Origin: Hyphomicrobiales bacterium
Lineage (GTDB): Bacteria > Pseudomonadota > Alphaproteobacteria > Rhizobiales > Rhizobiaceae
Assembly: GCA_900473175.1 (NCBI GenBank)
Contig: UCKM01000008.1
Location: 366,837 to 430,836, forward strand
Direction: 5' to 3'
DNA length: 64,000 nt
Part shown: piece after piece, positions 26,617 to 36,663 of the stretch
Layout of the letters: each line of letters opens with the position of its first letter
Position numbering within the stretch: the first letter of the stretch is position 1
The notes under the pieces: generated by a model
What the model saw: the letters and a program-made list of their open reading frames with translations, nothing else
Database searches by the model: none
What the model was told of the DNA's origin: nothing
Position numbers and translations under genes: made by a program

Positions 26617-27807
26617 CTATTTGATGATGCCGAGATCACGCCCGACTTCGGCAAAGACCTCTATCGCCCGGGCGACATCTTGCGTGGTATGGGCGGCGGA
26701 CATCTGCGTCCGGATACGGGCTTGGCCGCGCGGTACGACCGGGAAGGCAAAGCCGATCACGTAGACGCCCTTTTCGAGCATACGCGCGGCCATCTCCTGC
26801 GCCAGCGTCGCTTCGCCAAGCATGACCGGGATGATCGGATGGTCGGCGCCAGCAAGCGTAAAGCCGAGTTTCAGCATGTCGCGGCGAAAATGCGCCGCGT
26901 TGGCACTCAGCCGCGCCCGCAATTCGGCGCCGCCGTCGATCAGGTCGAAGACCTTGAGCGAGGCGGCGGCAATCACGGGCGCCAGCGTATTGGAAAAGAG
27001 ATAGGGACGCGAGCGCTGGCGCAGCCAGTCAACGACTTCCTTTTTGCCCGAGGTATAACCGCCGGAGGCACCGCCAAGCGCCTTGCCGAGCGTGCCGGTG
27101 ATAATGTCGACACGGCCTTCGACGCCGCAATGTTCGGCTGAACCACGGCCATGCTTGCCGACAAAACCGACCGCGTGGCTGTCGTCGACCATGACCATGG
27201 CGCCATATTTCTCGGCAAGGTCGCAGACGCCTTGAAGATTGGCGATGATGCCGTCCATCGAAAAGACGCCGTCGGTGGCGATGAGCTTGAAGCGGCTGCT
27301 CTCGGCTTTCTTCAGTTCTTCCTCAAGGGCTGCCATGTCATTATTGGCATAGCGGAAGCGCTTTGCCTTGGAGAGGCGCACGCCATCGATGATGGAGGCA
27401 TGGTTGAGGGCATCGGAGATGATCGCGTCTTCTTCGCCGAGCAACGTCTCGAACAGGCCGCCATTGGCATCGAAGCAGCTCGAATAGAGGATCGTGTCCT
27501 CAAGACCGAGAAAGGCCGAGATGCGGGCTTCGAGCTGTTTGTGTTCTTCCTGGGTACCGCAAATGAAGCGCACCGAGGCCATGCCATAGCCGTAGCGGTC
27601 GAGCGCCGCCTTGCCGGCTGCGGCCAGTTCCTCATTGTCAGCGAGGCCTAGATAATTGTTGGCGCAGAAATTCAGCACTTTCGCGCCGGTGGAGATTTCG
27701 ATCTGGCCTGCCTGTTTGGAGGTGATGACGCGCTCGGTCTTGTAAAGCCCAGTCTCTTTCAACTGCGCCAGTTCGGCCGATAGATGATCGATGAAATGTT
27801 TGGTCAT
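26617..27807 (-). CDS. kbl: Glycine C-acetyltransferase (2-amino-3-ketobutyrate CoA ligase)
   Basis: About 396 residues; ATG at 27807 follows AGCAGGAAAA. PLP-dependent alpha-oxoamine synthase: substrate-site [29 protein letters not shown] and PLP lysine in [17 protein letters not shown]. It cleaves 2-amino-3-ketobutyrate with CoA to glycine and acetyl-CoA, following Tdh. It begins only 36 bp after the ROK regulator's stop on the same strand, so read-through from that gene is possible. Confidence 0.96.
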   Translation of the reverse strand: MTKHFIDHLSAELAQLKETGLYKTERVITSKQAGQIEISTGAKVLNFCANNYLGLADNEELAAAGKAALDRYGYGMASVRFICGTQEEHKQLEARISAFLGLEDTILYSSCFDANGGLFETLLGEEDAIISDALNHASIIDGVRLSKAKRFRYANNDMAALEEELKKAESSRFKLIATDGVFSMDGIIANLQGVCDLAEKYGAMVMVDDSHAVGFVGKHGRGSAEHCGVEGRVDIITGTLGKALGGASGGYTSGKKEVVDWLRQRSRPYLFSNTLAPVIAAASLKVFDLIDGGAELRARLSANAAHFRRDMLKLGFTLAGADHPIIPVMLGEATLAQEMAARMLEKGVYVIGFAFPVVPRGQARIRTQMSAAHTTQDVARAIEVFAEVGRDLGIIK

Positions 27808-27843
27808 GATTTTTCCTGCTTGCCGCATGCATCCGATGTCATC

Positions 27844-29022
27844 TCACGATCGGATGAATGTCTCAAGTCCCAGATTGAGCAGTGGCCGTACGGCACCGAG
27901 AATAGCGTAGTCCTCGCTGGATTTATCGGCAACCAGAACCGGAAGTTCCAGCCCGCCCATGACACCTTCGGCGTGAAATGCGGTTTCGAAGGCGTCCCAG
28001 AGGTCCCTGTTGGCAATAAATGGCCCGGTGACAATGATGCGCTTCGGAAAAAGCAGCCTGCACACATTGGCCAGCGATCGCGCCATCAGGCTCAGCGCCG
28101 TGGTGATCTCCGGCAAGTCTGCCAACTGCAATTCGGCCAATTGGCCGGCAACCAATTCCTCGTCTTCGGAAAGGTCCGGCCATAATTCACGCAGTTGCGG
28201 CAACAGCGCCCAGAGCGCCGCGGCGGTCTCGAGGCAGCCATGATTGCCGCAGCCGCATTGGCGCTGTTCGAGAAGGTTGAAACGCCAGTGGCCAATCTCG
28301 CCGAACGGCTCCCCTGCCCGCATGAACGGCTCACCATCAACGCCGTAAGCAAGACCGATACCCCATCCCCAGTGCAGCAGGAGCGTGTTGTCGTGGGCAT
28401 GGGCGGTATCGTTCAGTGTGCGGGCATTGAGTTCGGCATCGAGATGCCGGCAAACGATGACGACCGGCGTCACAGGCGCCAGGGCTGCACCGAGGTCGAG
28501 ATTGCGAATATTCGGCCAACGCGAGGTGATCAGCCATTTCCGCTCGCGCACATTGACGACGCCAGAGACGGAAACCGATGTTCCGATATGGTGCATGCCG
28601 GGCGTGCATTGCCCGACGAGCGTGACGACCAAGCGGCGCATGGCCGCCGCCATGTATGCGCCGTCTGATTCCACCGGAATATCGATGCTGCGCCGTTCGA
28701 TGACCTTGCCGCTGAGGTCGACCAGGACGCCAAGCAATGACCGGCTGGAGATGTGGATGATTGTTGCGCCGAGCCGCCCAGGGTTCAACGCGATCTTTGC
28801 GGCCGGGCGTCCCCTACCGCTTTTTTCTCCGGCTTCTCCGATGAGCAGACCCCGGTCCAGGAGGTCGGCGACGACACGGGACGTAGTCGTGGACGTCATT
28901 TGCAGCGCGTCGGCGACGTTCGGACGCGAATGCAAGGCTCCATCGGAAAGCAGCGCCGCGACGCGAGCGCAATCGCGTTGATGGGCGTCTTGATAGCGGG
29001 TCTCGTCGATCGTCAACATCAT
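27844..29022 (-). CDS. ROK-family transcriptional repressor (NagC-like)
   Basis: 392 residues. N-terminal winged helix (about 15-75: VAALLSDGALHSRPNVADALQMTSTTTSRVVADLLDRGLL) and a ROK sugar-binding/kinase-like domain with the zinc motif CGCGNHGCLET. The nagB gene is divergent, with about 120 bp between starts holding a perfect inverted repeat, so this is most likely the repressor of nagBA and itself, responding to a GlcNAc derivative. It also precedes kbl-tdh on its own strand. Confidence 0.9.
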   Translation of the reverse strand: MMLTIDETRYQDAHQRDCARVAALLSDGALHSRPNVADALQMTSTTTSRVVADLLDRGLLIGEAGEKSGRGRPAAKIALNPGRLGATIIHISSRSLLGVLVDLSGKVIERRSIDIPVESDGAYMAAAMRRLVVTLVGQCTPGMHHIGTSVSVSGVVNVRERKWLITSRWPNIRNLDLGAALAPVTPVVIVCRHLDAELNARTLNDTAHAHDNTLLLHWGWGIGLAYGVDGEPFMRAGEPFGEIGHWRFNLLEQRQCGCGNHGCLETAAALWALLPQLRELWPDLSEDEELVAGQLAELQLADLPEITTALSLMARSLANVCRLLFPKRIIVTGPFIANRDLWDAFETAFHAEGVMGGLELPVLVADKSSEDYAILGAVRPLLNLGLETFIRS

Positions 29023-29041
29023 GCCTGAGGAACCTATATTT

Positions 29042-29069
29042 TATTTTTGAACAATGATATTCAAAAATA
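29042..29069. promoter_or_regulatory. Perfect inverted repeat, likely ROK/NagC-type operator
   Basis: TATTTTTGAA (29042-29051) and TTCAAAAATA (29060-29069) with an 8-bp spacer: 10 of 10 arm bases match. It lies 20 bp upstream of the ROK gene start and about 73 bp upstream of nagB. AT-rich long palindromes of this type are bound by NagC/Mlc-family regulators. Confidence 0.8.
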
Positions 29070-29142
29070 GCTTGCGATGCCATAGTCGGCTGTGTTTACA
29101 TTGACGCGAGCCCGTGAAAGCACAAGAAGAGTTGGAAAATCG

Positions 29143-29880
29143 ATGGTGGATACTCGCATACTAAGCGACAAAATGGTTCTCGGCGCAACGGCTGCGGAAC
29201 TGGGCGCTGCCGCCATTCGCGGTGCCATTGCACAAAGAGGCAAGGCATCGATCATCGTTGCCACCGGGGCCAGCCAGTTCGAGGTATTGCACAATCTGGT
29301 CGCCGCCAAGGATATCGACTGGTCGAAAGTGACGGCCTTCCATCTTGATGAATATGTCGGCATGGACATTGCCCATCCGGCCAGCTTTCGCAAATATCTG
29401 CAGGAGCGGTTCGTCGAACCACTGGGCGGCAAGGTGACCTTTCACCCGATCAACGGCGAAGGGGATGCGCAGGTGGAGGCTGACAGAGTCGGTGCGCTGA
29501 TTGCGTCGCACACGATCGATGTATGTTTTGCCGGCATCGGCGAGAATTGCCATCTCGCGTTTAACGATCCGCCAGCCGATTTCGAGACCGAGAAGCCTTA
29601 TATCGTCGTGACGCTCGATGAAGCGTGCCGCAAACAGCAGATGGGCGAAGGCTGGTTTCCCACGCTGGATGCTGTGCCGGAAAAAGCGATATCGATGAGC
29701 ATTCGCCAAATCATGAAGAGCGCGCTCATCATTCTGTCTGTGCCAGACGAGCGCAAGGCACAGGCAGTGAAGGATGCGGTTGAGGGTAATGTCGATCCGC
29801 GGCATCCGGCTTCGATCGTCCAGACGCATCCGCGGACCGTTCTGCTCCTCGATCCAGACTCGGCATCAAAGTTGTCATGA
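29143..29880 (+). CDS. nagB: Glucosamine-6-phosphate deaminase
   Basis: 245 residues from ATG at 29143. Conserved features: [14 protein letters not shown] (phosphate-binding region), FHLDEYVGM with the catalytic aspartate, and [18 protein letters not shown] containing catalytic residues. It converts glucosamine 6-phosphate to fructose 6-phosphate and ammonia. It overlaps nagA by ATGA, forming a translationally coupled pair. Slightly shorter than E. coli NagB (266), as common in alphaproteobacterial homologues that lack the allosteric C-terminal part. Confidence 0.93.
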   Translation: MVDTRILSDKMVLGATAAELGAAAIRGAIAQRGKASIIVATGASQFEVLHNLVAAKDIDWSKVTAFHLDEYVGMDIAHPASFRKYLQERFVEPLGGKVTFHPINGEGDAQVEADRVGALIASHTIDVCFAGIGENCHLAFNDPPADFETEKPYIVVTLDEACRKQQMGEGWFPTLDAVPEKAISMSIRQIMKSALIILSVPDERKAQAVKDAVEGNVDPRHPASIVQTHPRTVLLLDPDSASKLS

Positions 29881-30896
29881 TCACGCCGGGCCTCGTCGAT
29901 ATTCAGGTCAATGGTTTTGCCGAGGTCGATTTCAACGACGAACATCTGACGCCGCAGGCATTGGACAGCGCTCTCGAGGCAATGCTGGCAACCGGGGTCA
30001 CCACCTGCCTTCCGACGATCATCACGGCTTTTCCGGATCAACTTGCGGCGCGTTTCGCGGCACTCGATCACAGCGTGGCGGAAAGCCGGCTCGGTCCATT
30101 GATGTGCCCGGGTTATCACCTTGAAGGACCGTTTCTTAATCCCGCCGACGGATTTTCCGGGTGTCATCCAGCCAGCGCGATGACGGCTGCCGATCCGCTG
30201 CTGATTTCCAACCTGCAGCAACGGCTGAAGCGGCCGATACTGCTTGTAACCGTAGCGCCGGAAGTGGCGAACGGACTGGACTTCATCCAAGCCATGCGGG
30301 CCCAGAACCGGCTGGTTGCCATAGGCCATTCCGCGGTGGATTTTGCCGACGTTGTCGCCGCGGCCGATGCGGGCGCGACACTTTCAACCCACCTCGGCAA
30401 CGGGTTGCCGCAGGTGCTGCCCAAGCTCAACAATCCACTGTTCGCGCAGCTTGCCGAGGACCGCCTGCTGGCAACATTCATCGCCGATGGCATCCACCTG
30501 CCGCCGCCAGCCTTGAAGGCTTTGATCCGCGCCAAGGGTTTTGATCGTTCGGCGCTGGTAACCGATGCAACGGCCGCGGCTTGTGCCGCACCAGGGTTTT
30601 ACAATTTTGCCGGGATGCGCATCGAGCGTTCGGGCGACGGAACCGTCAGCCTGCCCGGAATACCGGGCCTTGCCGGGGCATCCCTCCGGCTCGATGACGC
30701 CGTGCGCAATCTTGTGCGCTGGGGCGTCGCCTCATTCGAACAAGCAGTCGCGATGGCGTCAACGCGCTTGCTCGATGCGCTGGCGCCGGTGCTGCGGGCC
30801 CATCAGATTGCCTTGCCTCAGGCGGAGGTCGAATGGTCCGACGCGATGGACGTCCGGCGTATTCGGCTGGGCGATGAAGAACGGAATTTCAGCTGA
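29877..30896 (+). CDS. nagA: N-acetylglucosamine-6-phosphate deacetylase, short form
   Basis: 339 residues, about 40 shorter than E. coli NagA. It starts directly at [14 protein letters not shown], so the small N-terminal beta-domain is missing. The catalytic barrel is complete: HLEGPFLNP (metal-binding Glu), [28 protein letters not shown] and LVTDATAAA with the catalytic Asp. It removes acetate from GlcNAc-6-phosphate before NagB. The ATGA overlap with nagB fixes the start, so the short form is real rather than a mis-called start. Confidence 0.9.
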   Translation: MITPGLVDIQVNGFAEVDFNDEHLTPQALDSALEAMLATGVTTCLPTIITAFPDQLAARFAALDHSVAESRLGPLMCPGYHLEGPFLNPADGFSGCHPASAMTAADPLLISNLQQRLKRPILLVTVAPEVANGLDFIQAMRAQNRLVAIGHSAVDFADVVAAADAGATLSTHLGNGLPQVLPKLNNPLFAQLAEDRLLATFIADGIHLPPPALKALIRAKGFDRSALVTDATAAACAAPGFYNFAGMRIERSGDGTVSLPGIPGLAGASLRLDDAVRNLVRWGVASFEQAVAMASTRLLDALAPVLRAHQIALPQAEVEWSDAMDVRRIRLGDEERNFS

Positions 30897-30925
30897 ACAC
30901 TCAATAGAACAAGGGGAATTTATAC

Positions 30926-32122
30926 ATGGTACAGGAATTTTTAAGACTGAATCGCCGCTCGGTTCTCGGTGGCATTGCGGCTTCGGCCGTGGGCGGGATT
31001 ACAGGGGCATGGGCCGTAGCCCCCGCGCTGCCCTCTGCACCGGTTGTCATTACCGTCATGGATGTCGGTGGCGCGCTGGCCCTTATCCAGCCTGCTTTCG
31101 AGGAATATGCCAAGACCTATCCCGAGCGTGCTTCGCGGATCATTTTTACCAAGGCCCCTGTTACCGAGCTCGCAGGCAAGCTCAAGGCGCAGCAGGCCGC
31201 CAACAGCGTCGACATCGATATCGTCCTGACCGGCAGCGATGGTTTGGCCTCAGGTCTTGCCAACCAGACGTGGTTGAAGGTCCTACCGGATTTCGCGGAC
31301 AAGTTCCCCGGTCTTGAAGAGAATTATGAGCCGGCAGCGCTGGCTTTGCACAAGGCGCAGGGCGATGGGTTCGGCGTCGTCGTCAACTATTACCCGTCCG
31401 GACCGCTCATCGAATATGATCCGGACCGCGTCAAAACCGTTCCGACCAGCGCAGAAGAGTTGCTCGCCTATGCCAAGGCCAATCCGGGCCGCTTCATGTA
31501 TGCGCGGCCGACCAATTCCGGCCCCGGTCGCACCTTCATGATGGGTCTGCCCTATCTTCTCGGTGACAAGGATCCGCATGACCCGGTCAATGGCTGGGAG
31601 AAGACCTGGGCCTACCTCACCGAGATTGGTCAGTATATCGACTATTACCCGGCAGGTACCGGTGCGACAATGAAGGAATTCGGCGAGGGCTCGCGCGATA
31701 TCATCATCAGTACGACTGGCTGGGACATCAATCCCCGCGCGCTCGGCATCGTTCCGGAAACGGCGAAGATCGGCACGCTCAAGGGGTTCCACTGGGTATC
31801 GGACGCGTTTTTCATGTGCGTGCCAAAGGGCACGGCGAATGACAAGCTCGCGGTCGTCCTTGATCTCATGGCCTTCTTGCTGACACCCAAGGCGCAAGCC
31901 TATTCCTATGATGAAGGCTATCTCTACCCGGGACCTGCCGTGAAGAATGTGCCGCTTTCGATGGCGCCGCAGCACAGCCAGGATGTCATCAAGGAATTCG
32001 GCCGTCCCGAATATGCTGACCTTATCGCCAACAATCCGATCGAGCTGCCGCTCAAGCCGGAGCAGATGGTCGTGGCGTTCCGCAAATGGGACGAACTGGT
32101 CGGATCGAAAAAATCCAAGTAG
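30926..32122 (+). CDS. Periplasmic solute-binding protein (family 1), orphan, Tat signal
   Basis: 398 residues. Tat-type signal LNRRSVLGGIAASAVGG, mature part near PALPSAPVVITVMDVGGALALIQPAFEEYAK. The fold matches extracellular solute-binding proteins of the polyamine/sugar group. It follows nagA by 29 bp in the same direction, so it is probably co-transcribed, yet no permease or ATPase follows: the next gene converges. Either it docks on a transporter encoded elsewhere or its partners were lost. A link to amino-sugar uptake is inferred from position only. Confidence 0.82.
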   Translation: MVQEFLRLNRRSVLGGIAASAVGGITGAWAVAPALPSAPVVITVMDVGGALALIQPAFEEYAKTYPERASRIIFTKAPVTELAGKLKAQQAANSVDIDIVLTGSDGLASGLANQTWLKVLPDFADKFPGLEENYEPAALALHKAQGDGFGVVVNYYPSGPLIEYDPDRVKTVPTSAEELLAYAKANPGRFMYARPTNSGPGRTFMMGLPYLLGDKDPHDPVNGWEKTWAYLTEIGQYIDYYPAGTGATMKEFGEGSRDIIISTTGWDINPRALGIVPETAKIGTLKGFHWVSDAFFMCVPKGTANDKLAVVLDLMAFLLTPKAQAYSYDEGYLYPGPAVKNVPLSMAPQHSQDVIKEFGRPEYADLIANNPIELPLKPEQMVVAFRKWDELVGSKKSK

Positions 32123-32162
32123 TCGTACATCCAGGTTCGCCGTGACAAGCAATTGCCGCGGC

Positions 32163-33977
32163 CTAAAGCTGGACTAGATGCCCGGTTGTGACTTCCGCAT
32201 ATTCCCGTACGGGCACTACGAAGTCCGGTGTGCGCACCGGGCTCTTGATCTCGTCATTGGACACGGGGCGTCGGACGCCGCGCCGCGATGGATCGGGAAC
32301 CGGGACTGCAGAGATGAGTTTTCGGGTGTAAGGATGCTGCGGGTTCTCAAAAATGGCAACCCGCGGACCGATCTCGACGATTTCCCCAAGATACATGACC
32401 GCAATGCGATGGCTGACCCGTTCGACCACCGCAATGTCGTGTGAGATGAAAAGATAGGCGAGGTTGAGGCTTGCCTGCAGGTCGAGCAACAGGTTGATGA
32501 CCTGCGCCTTGATCGAAACATCGAGCGCCGAAACGGATTCGTCGGCGACGATGAGCTTGGGATCGAGCGCCAGGGCGCGGGCTATGCACACGCGCTGGCG
32601 CTGTCCACCGGAAAATTCGTGCGGGTAGCGCCCTGCCATATCCGCCTTGAGCCCGACACGTTCCAGAAGGTCCGCCACCCGGTCGCGCGCCTGTGCACGG
32701 GTTCCGAGCTTGTGTTCGAGATAGGGTTCGGCAATCGCCGCACCGACGGTCATGCGCGGATTGAGGCTGGCGAAGGGATCCTGGAATATCATTTGCATGG
32801 TGCGGCGCATGTCGCGCAGCTGCTTCGGATCCATGCTCAACACGTCCTGGCCGTTGAGCAGGACCTCACCGCTTTGCGGCTGGACCAGTCGCATGATCGA
32901 ACGCCCGGTCGTCGATTTGCCGCATCCGGATTCGCCGACCAGCGATAGCGTTTCGCCCGGCTGCAAGGTGAAGGACAGGTTCTCGACCGCATGCACACGG
33001 CCCTCCAGTTGGCCGAACATGCCGGAATGGATATTGAAGCGCGTCGTAAGATTGCGGACGTCAAGGAGTGGCGGCCTGTCGACTTGCACCGTGTCGGCGG
33101 CTTCGACGGGGGTATCGGATGTACCCGTCGCGCGATCGACGACAGGAAATCGCAAGGGACGCTCTTTGCCCCGCATCGATCCGAGCACCGGAACGGCGGA
33201 GAGCAGCGAGCGCGTATAGGGGTGCTGTGGCCTGGCAAATATATCCTGCGTATTGCCGGTTTCGACCGCTTCGCCGTTAAACATGACGACAGTCCGGTCG
33301 GCGATTTCGGCGACGACGCCCATGTCATGGGTGATGAATAGGACGGAGGTGCCCTCCTCCTCTTGCAGCAGCTTTACAAGGTCGAGGATCTGGCCCTGGA
33401 TGGTCACATCGAGCGCGGTTGTTGGCTCGTCTGCAATCAGCAGTTTCGGCTTGCTGGCGAGCGCCATGGCAATCATCACGCGCTGGCGCATGCCGCCGGA
33501 GAAACGATGCGGATACTCGTCAAACCGGGATTTCGCCGCAGGTATGCGCACCTTCTCAAGAAGCCGGATGGTCTCTGCCTTTGCCTCTGCACGCGACATA
33601 TCGTGATGGCAAAGCAGCGCTTCACTGATCTGCTGGCCGATGGTGAACAGCGGATTGAGGCTGGTCATCGGCTCCTGGAAGATCATGGCGACGTCATTGC
33701 CGCGTACCGCGCGCATCGCTCGTTCAGGCAAGGCAAGGATGTCCTTGCCGCCGAGCATGATCCTGCCCTCGATGCGGCTCTTGTCCTTTTGCAGGAGCCG
33801 CATGATCGAGAGCGACGTGACGCTCTTTCCTGATCCGGATTCGCCGACGATCGCCACCGTCTCACCGGGTGCAACATCGAACGAGACGTTGCGCACGACT
33901 GGGCGCCATTTGCCATCGCCGAGGAAGGACGTGGTCAGGTTCGATACCGAGAGGACGGGGACGATCGGCTTTTCCAT
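32163..33977 (-). CDS. Dipeptide-type ABC transporter, two ATPase domains fused (DppD-DppF)
   Basis: 604 residues with two complete ATPase domains. Domain 1: Walker A GESGSGKS (about residue 40), signature FSGGMRQR, Walker B LLIADEPTTALD. Domain 2: Walker A GESGCGKS (about 340), signature FSGGQRQR, Walker B LIVADESVSALD. Each has its own H-loop (ITHDMGVVAE; ISHDIAVVERV) and a C-terminal oligopeptide extension with HPYTRSLLSAVP and HPYTRKLISAVP. It energises the DppB/DppC-like permeases at 37878-39688. It is separated from them by the IclR gene, lying downstream of the PLP-enzyme gene. Confidence 0.94.
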   Translation of the reverse strand: MEKPIVPVLSVSNLTTSFLGDGKWRPVVRNVSFDVAPGETVAIVGESGSGKSVTSLSIMRLLQKDKSRIEGRIMLGGKDILALPERAMRAVRGNDVAMIFQEPMTSLNPLFTIGQQISEALLCHHDMSRAEAKAETIRLLEKVRIPAAKSRFDEYPHRFSGGMRQRVMIAMALASKPKLLIADEPTTALDVTIQGQILDLVKLLQEEEGTSVLFITHDMGVVAEIADRTVVMFNGEAVETGNTQDIFARPQHPYTRSLLSAVPVLGSMRGKERPLRFPVVDRATGTSDTPVEAADTVQVDRPPLLDVRNLTTRFNIHSGMFGQLEGRVHAVENLSFTLQPGETLSLVGESGCGKSTTGRSIMRLVQPQSGEVLLNGQDVLSMDPKQLRDMRRTMQMIFQDPFASLNPRMTVGAAIAEPYLEHKLGTRAQARDRVADLLERVGLKADMAGRYPHEFSGGQRQRVCIARALALDPKLIVADESVSALDVSIKAQVINLLLDLQASLNLAYLFISHDIAVVERVSHRIAVMYLGEIVEIGPRVAIFENPQHPYTRKLISAVPVPDPSRRGVRRPVSNDEIKSPVRTPDFVVPVREYAEVTTGHLVQL

Positions 33978-34000
33978 GAGCTATCCTTTTAATGGTCCTA

Positions 34001-35212
34001 TCAATCGGGCCAGCGCATCAGGCCGGCGATGCGGCGGGCATATCGTTCATCAAATGGCGTTGCAATTATCTCGTTCGATGCCCTTGCCTTGCCGAGTTCC
34101 TCCTCAAGGCGGCGCGCCACGATCGTCTCCTCGCCCGGATGCAGATTGCAGGGATCCATATAGAAATAGCCGTGCTCGGCTTCGTGATCACGAACGATGA
34201 TCGGTCGTTCGCCCTGGGCCAGCGCATCGGCGAGGTCCCAGGCGGTGATATGCGCCTCGCCAGGATCGACAGAGACACGCAGCCTGTCGAGGGGGTTGTG
34301 GGTAGGATCGGCTTCAATTTCGGCGGAGACACCGGGTTTTCTGCTCAGCATCTCTTTCCAAAGGTTGAGATAGCCCGTTTCCTTGGCGCGGACGGCGGCA
34401 TGGTCGCGCTTCTCCCAAGCCTCCAGCGCGGCGATCGTGCCGAGGATGCTTTCCTTGCCAAGCTTCATGCCGCGCCCGACGCCCATGTTCTGCAGGAACG
34501 CACTGCGTACGAGCTCCTTGCGCCCGGCGACGATGCCGCCGGTCGGTCCGCCGAGAAATTTGTGCGATGAGTACAGCGCGATATCGGCGCCCTCAGCGAG
34601 GAAGATCTTGAGATCATACTCGGAAGCTGCATCGACGATGACCGGAACCCCGCGCGCATGGCAGATTTCGGCGAATTTCCTGAGTGCGACGAGGCCGTAC
34701 TGCACCGTATGGTGCGAGACGACGAAGACCGCCGCCGCCGTCCGCTCATTGATCGCGCCCTCGAGATGATAGGGATAGCACGAGGTTGCCTGCCCGACGA
34801 ATACAGCCTTGGCGCCGGCGAGGCGGATCGCCTGATCGACAGGCGCGCCGTAGCTGACGACATGGCCGGTCTGGATGATAACCTCATCCTTGAGCCCGGC
34901 CGCGTCCGGCAAGCGTTCGATGGCGGCGAGATCCGATCCGGTCATCGCCGCCGCAACGGCAAGGGTGATACCGGCCGAGCAAGAGGCTGTGACGAAGCCC
35001 GCCTCGGCGCCCGTCAAGCGCGCAATCACCGGGCTGGCTTTCCTGTGCAGATCGTTGATTTCGACGAATTGCGGCAGTATGGAGCTCATCGCTGCGATCG
35101 CTTCGGGAACGACGATCGAAGCGCCAAGCGATGTCATCGTTCCTGATACATTGATGACGGGCCGCAGCCCCAGGGATGGACGGATATCAGACGGCGTATG
35201 AGGGTCGGTCAT
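34001..35212 (-). CDS. PLP-dependent enzyme, SelA/DgaE-like (aminotransferase class V fold)
   Basis: 403 residues; ATG at 35212 follows AAGGAGA. Fold-type I PLP enzyme: [19 protein letters not shown], Asp194 in [11 protein letters not shown] for the pyridine nitrogen, and the Schiff-base lysine Lys218 in [14 protein letters not shown]. The pattern is that of SelA-related enzymes such as D-glucosaminate-6-phosphate ammonia-lyase (DgaE). It probably carries out deamination by beta-elimination on a D- or modified amino acid. It lies just upstream of the ABC ATPase in one transcription unit and is divergent from IclR. The substrate is unknown. Confidence 0.85.
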   Translation of the reverse strand: MTDPHTPSDIRPSLGLRPVINVSGTMTSLGASIVVPEAIAAMSSILPQFVEINDLHRKASPVIARLTGAEAGFVTASCSAGITLAVAAAMTGSDLAAIERLPDAAGLKDEVIIQTGHVVSYGAPVDQAIRLAGAKAVFVGQATSCYPYHLEGAINERTAAAVFVVSHHTVQYGLVALRKFAEICHARGVPVIVDAASEYDLKIFLAEGADIALYSSHKFLGGPTGGIVAGRKELVRSAFLQNMGVGRGMKLGKESILGTIAALEAWEKRDHAAVRAKETGYLNLWKEMLSRKPGVSAEIEADPTHNPLDRLRVSVDPGEAHITAWDLADALAQGERPIIVRDHEAEHGYFYMDPCNLHPGEETIVARRLEEELGKARASNEIIATPFDERYARRIAGLMRWPD

Positions 35213-35257
35213 GCTATTCTCCTTGAACTGCTGATCAGCAATGTATTCCGTTTGCTT

Positions 35258-35269
35258 GGCATATATGCC
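35258..35269. promoter_or_regulatory. 12-bp palindrome GGCATATATGCC in the IclR / PLP-enzyme divergent region
   Basis: Perfect palindrome 46 bp upstream of the PLP-enzyme start and about 60 bp upstream of the likely IclR start. Probable operator for one or both genes. Confidence 0.45.
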
Positions 35270-35316
35270 TTTGTAATGTAATAGAGAGGATGGCTCGAAC
35301 GACCCGGAGACTCATC

Positions 35317-36144
35317 TTGGACGCTAAGACATCAGACATGAAGGCCACCGGCGGCCTTGCGAACACGGAGAGCACTGCAACGAGGCGCTCGCGCGTCAGC
35401 GGCATCGATCGCGCGTTGCAGGTTATCGATTATCTCTACGAAACCGGAAGCCCTACAGGTGTCTATGCCATCGCCAAGGCGATTGGCGCGCCTCTCTCCA
35501 CCGTCTATGTGATCGTTGACGATCTCGTGGAAAAAAACATGCTGTCGCGCAACAGCGACAGTTCGGTCTGGTTGGGTGCGCGGCTTTATCACTACGGCCT
35601 CGCCTATGCGCGTTCGCTGGATTTCCTCAACGTCGCCAATCACGAGATGCACAATCTCAGCCGCATATCCGGCGAGACGGTGCAGGTGTGCGGCCGCGAC
35701 GGCGACCATATGCTCGTCCTCGCCATGGCCGATGGGCCGGGGCATTTCCAGGTGACGTCCCGCGTAGGAACGCGTGTGCCGTTGAACTGGACTGCGTCTG
35801 GCAGGCTCCTTGTCGGTCACCTTTCCGAAAAAGAACGGCTCGATCTGTTCGAACATTGCGCCAAGTCGTCGCCCACAGGCCGGGCCGTGATCGATCCTGC
35901 CGTGCTTTCCGCCTCGGCCAAACAGGCGCTCGATGCCCGCATTTCCATTCAGGCCGGCGAATCCGACTATGCGGTCGCCTGTGTTGCGTCGCCAATCTGC
36001 GATGACAAGGGCGCGTGCATTGCCACCATTTCCATCGTGCTTCCCGAACAGAAGGTCAGCGACAACCCCGAGCGCTATACGGCCGAGGTTAAGGCCTCGG
36101 CTGAGCGGATCGAAACTGTGATGGGCTGGCGCAGTCATTCGTAA
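35317..36144 (+). CDS. IclR-family transcriptional regulator
   Basis: About 275 residues. N-terminal winged helix (SGIDRALQVIDYLYETGSPTGVYAIAKAIGAPLSTVYVIVDDLV) and a C-terminal effector domain (RVGTRVPLNWTASGRLLVGH ... ESDYAVACVASPICDDKG), as in IclR. The start is uncertain: TTG at 35317 has GGAG eight bases upstream; ATG at 35290 has no spacing to its purine run; ATG at 35338 is also possible. The gene is divergent from the PLP enzyme and its stop is 11 bp from the RidA stop, so it sits inside the importer locus. Likely controls that locus. Confidence 0.92.
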   Translation: MDAKTSDMKATGGLANTESTATRRSRVSGIDRALQVIDYLYETGSPTGVYAIAKAIGAPLSTVYVIVDDLVEKNMLSRNSDSSVWLGARLYHYGLAYARSLDFLNVANHEMHNLSRISGETVQVCGRDGDHMLVLAMADGPGHFQVTSRVGTRVPLNWTASGRLLVGHLSEKERLDLFEHCAKSSPTGRAVIDPAVLSASAKQALDARISIQAGESDYAVACVASPICDDKGACIATISIVLPEQKVSDNPERYTAEVKASAERIETVMGWRSHS

Positions 36145-36155
36145 GTTCCTGAGGT

Positions 36156-36653
36156 CTAATTCTTCAAGGCAATGATCGCCTCGATCTCAACAGTAATGTT
36201 GCCCGGAAGCGAGGCGAAGCCCACGGCTGAGCGCGCGTGATTGCCGGCCTCGCCGAACACGTCGATCAGAAGATCCGAACAGCCATTGATGACGGAGGGA
36301 TGATCGGCAAAGTCGGGGACGGCATTGACCATGCCCAGCAATTTGACGACCTGCTTCACCCGACCGAGGTCCCCCAGCGCCGATTGCATGACGGCCAGCA
36401 GATTGATGCCGGTCAGCCGCGCATGCTGGTACGCCTCTTCGACGGAAACATCGCTGCCGACCTTGCCAGTGTACAGGTATCCGCTGGCTTCGCGCGGACC
36501 CTGTCCCGACAGGTAGAGCATATGGCCCTCCTGTATGTGGGTGACGAAATTGGCGATCGGGCTCGGCGCCGGCGGGAGAGTCAACCCGAGTGCTTTTAAA
36601 CGGTCGTAGGGGGAATTGCCGGCATGGAGCGCCGGACTTGAAATGGGGCTCAA
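36156..36653 (-). CDS. RidA-family (YjgF/YER057c/UK114) protein
   Basis: 165 residues with an N-terminal extension relative to classical RidA (about 130). Motifs: LYLSGQGP, ARLTGINLLAVMQSALGDL, and HARSAVGFASLPGNITVEIEAI containing the arginine needed for carboxylate binding in active imine deaminases. The start is TTG at 36653, with GAGGA overlapping the amidohydrolase stop, so the two are coupled. RidA hydrolyses reactive 2-aminoacrylate-type enamines/imines to keto acids and ammonia, which fits a PLP elimination enzyme in the same locus. Confidence 0.92.
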   Translation of the reverse strand: MSPISSPALHAGNSPYDRLKALGLTLPPAPSPIANFVTHIQEGHMLYLSGQGPREASGYLYTGKVGSDVSVEEAYQHARLTGINLLAVMQSALGDLGRVKQVVKLLGMVNAVPDFADHPSVINGCSDLLIDVFGEAGNHARSAVGFASLPGNITVEIEAIIALKN

Positions 36654-36663
36654 GGCTTGTTCC

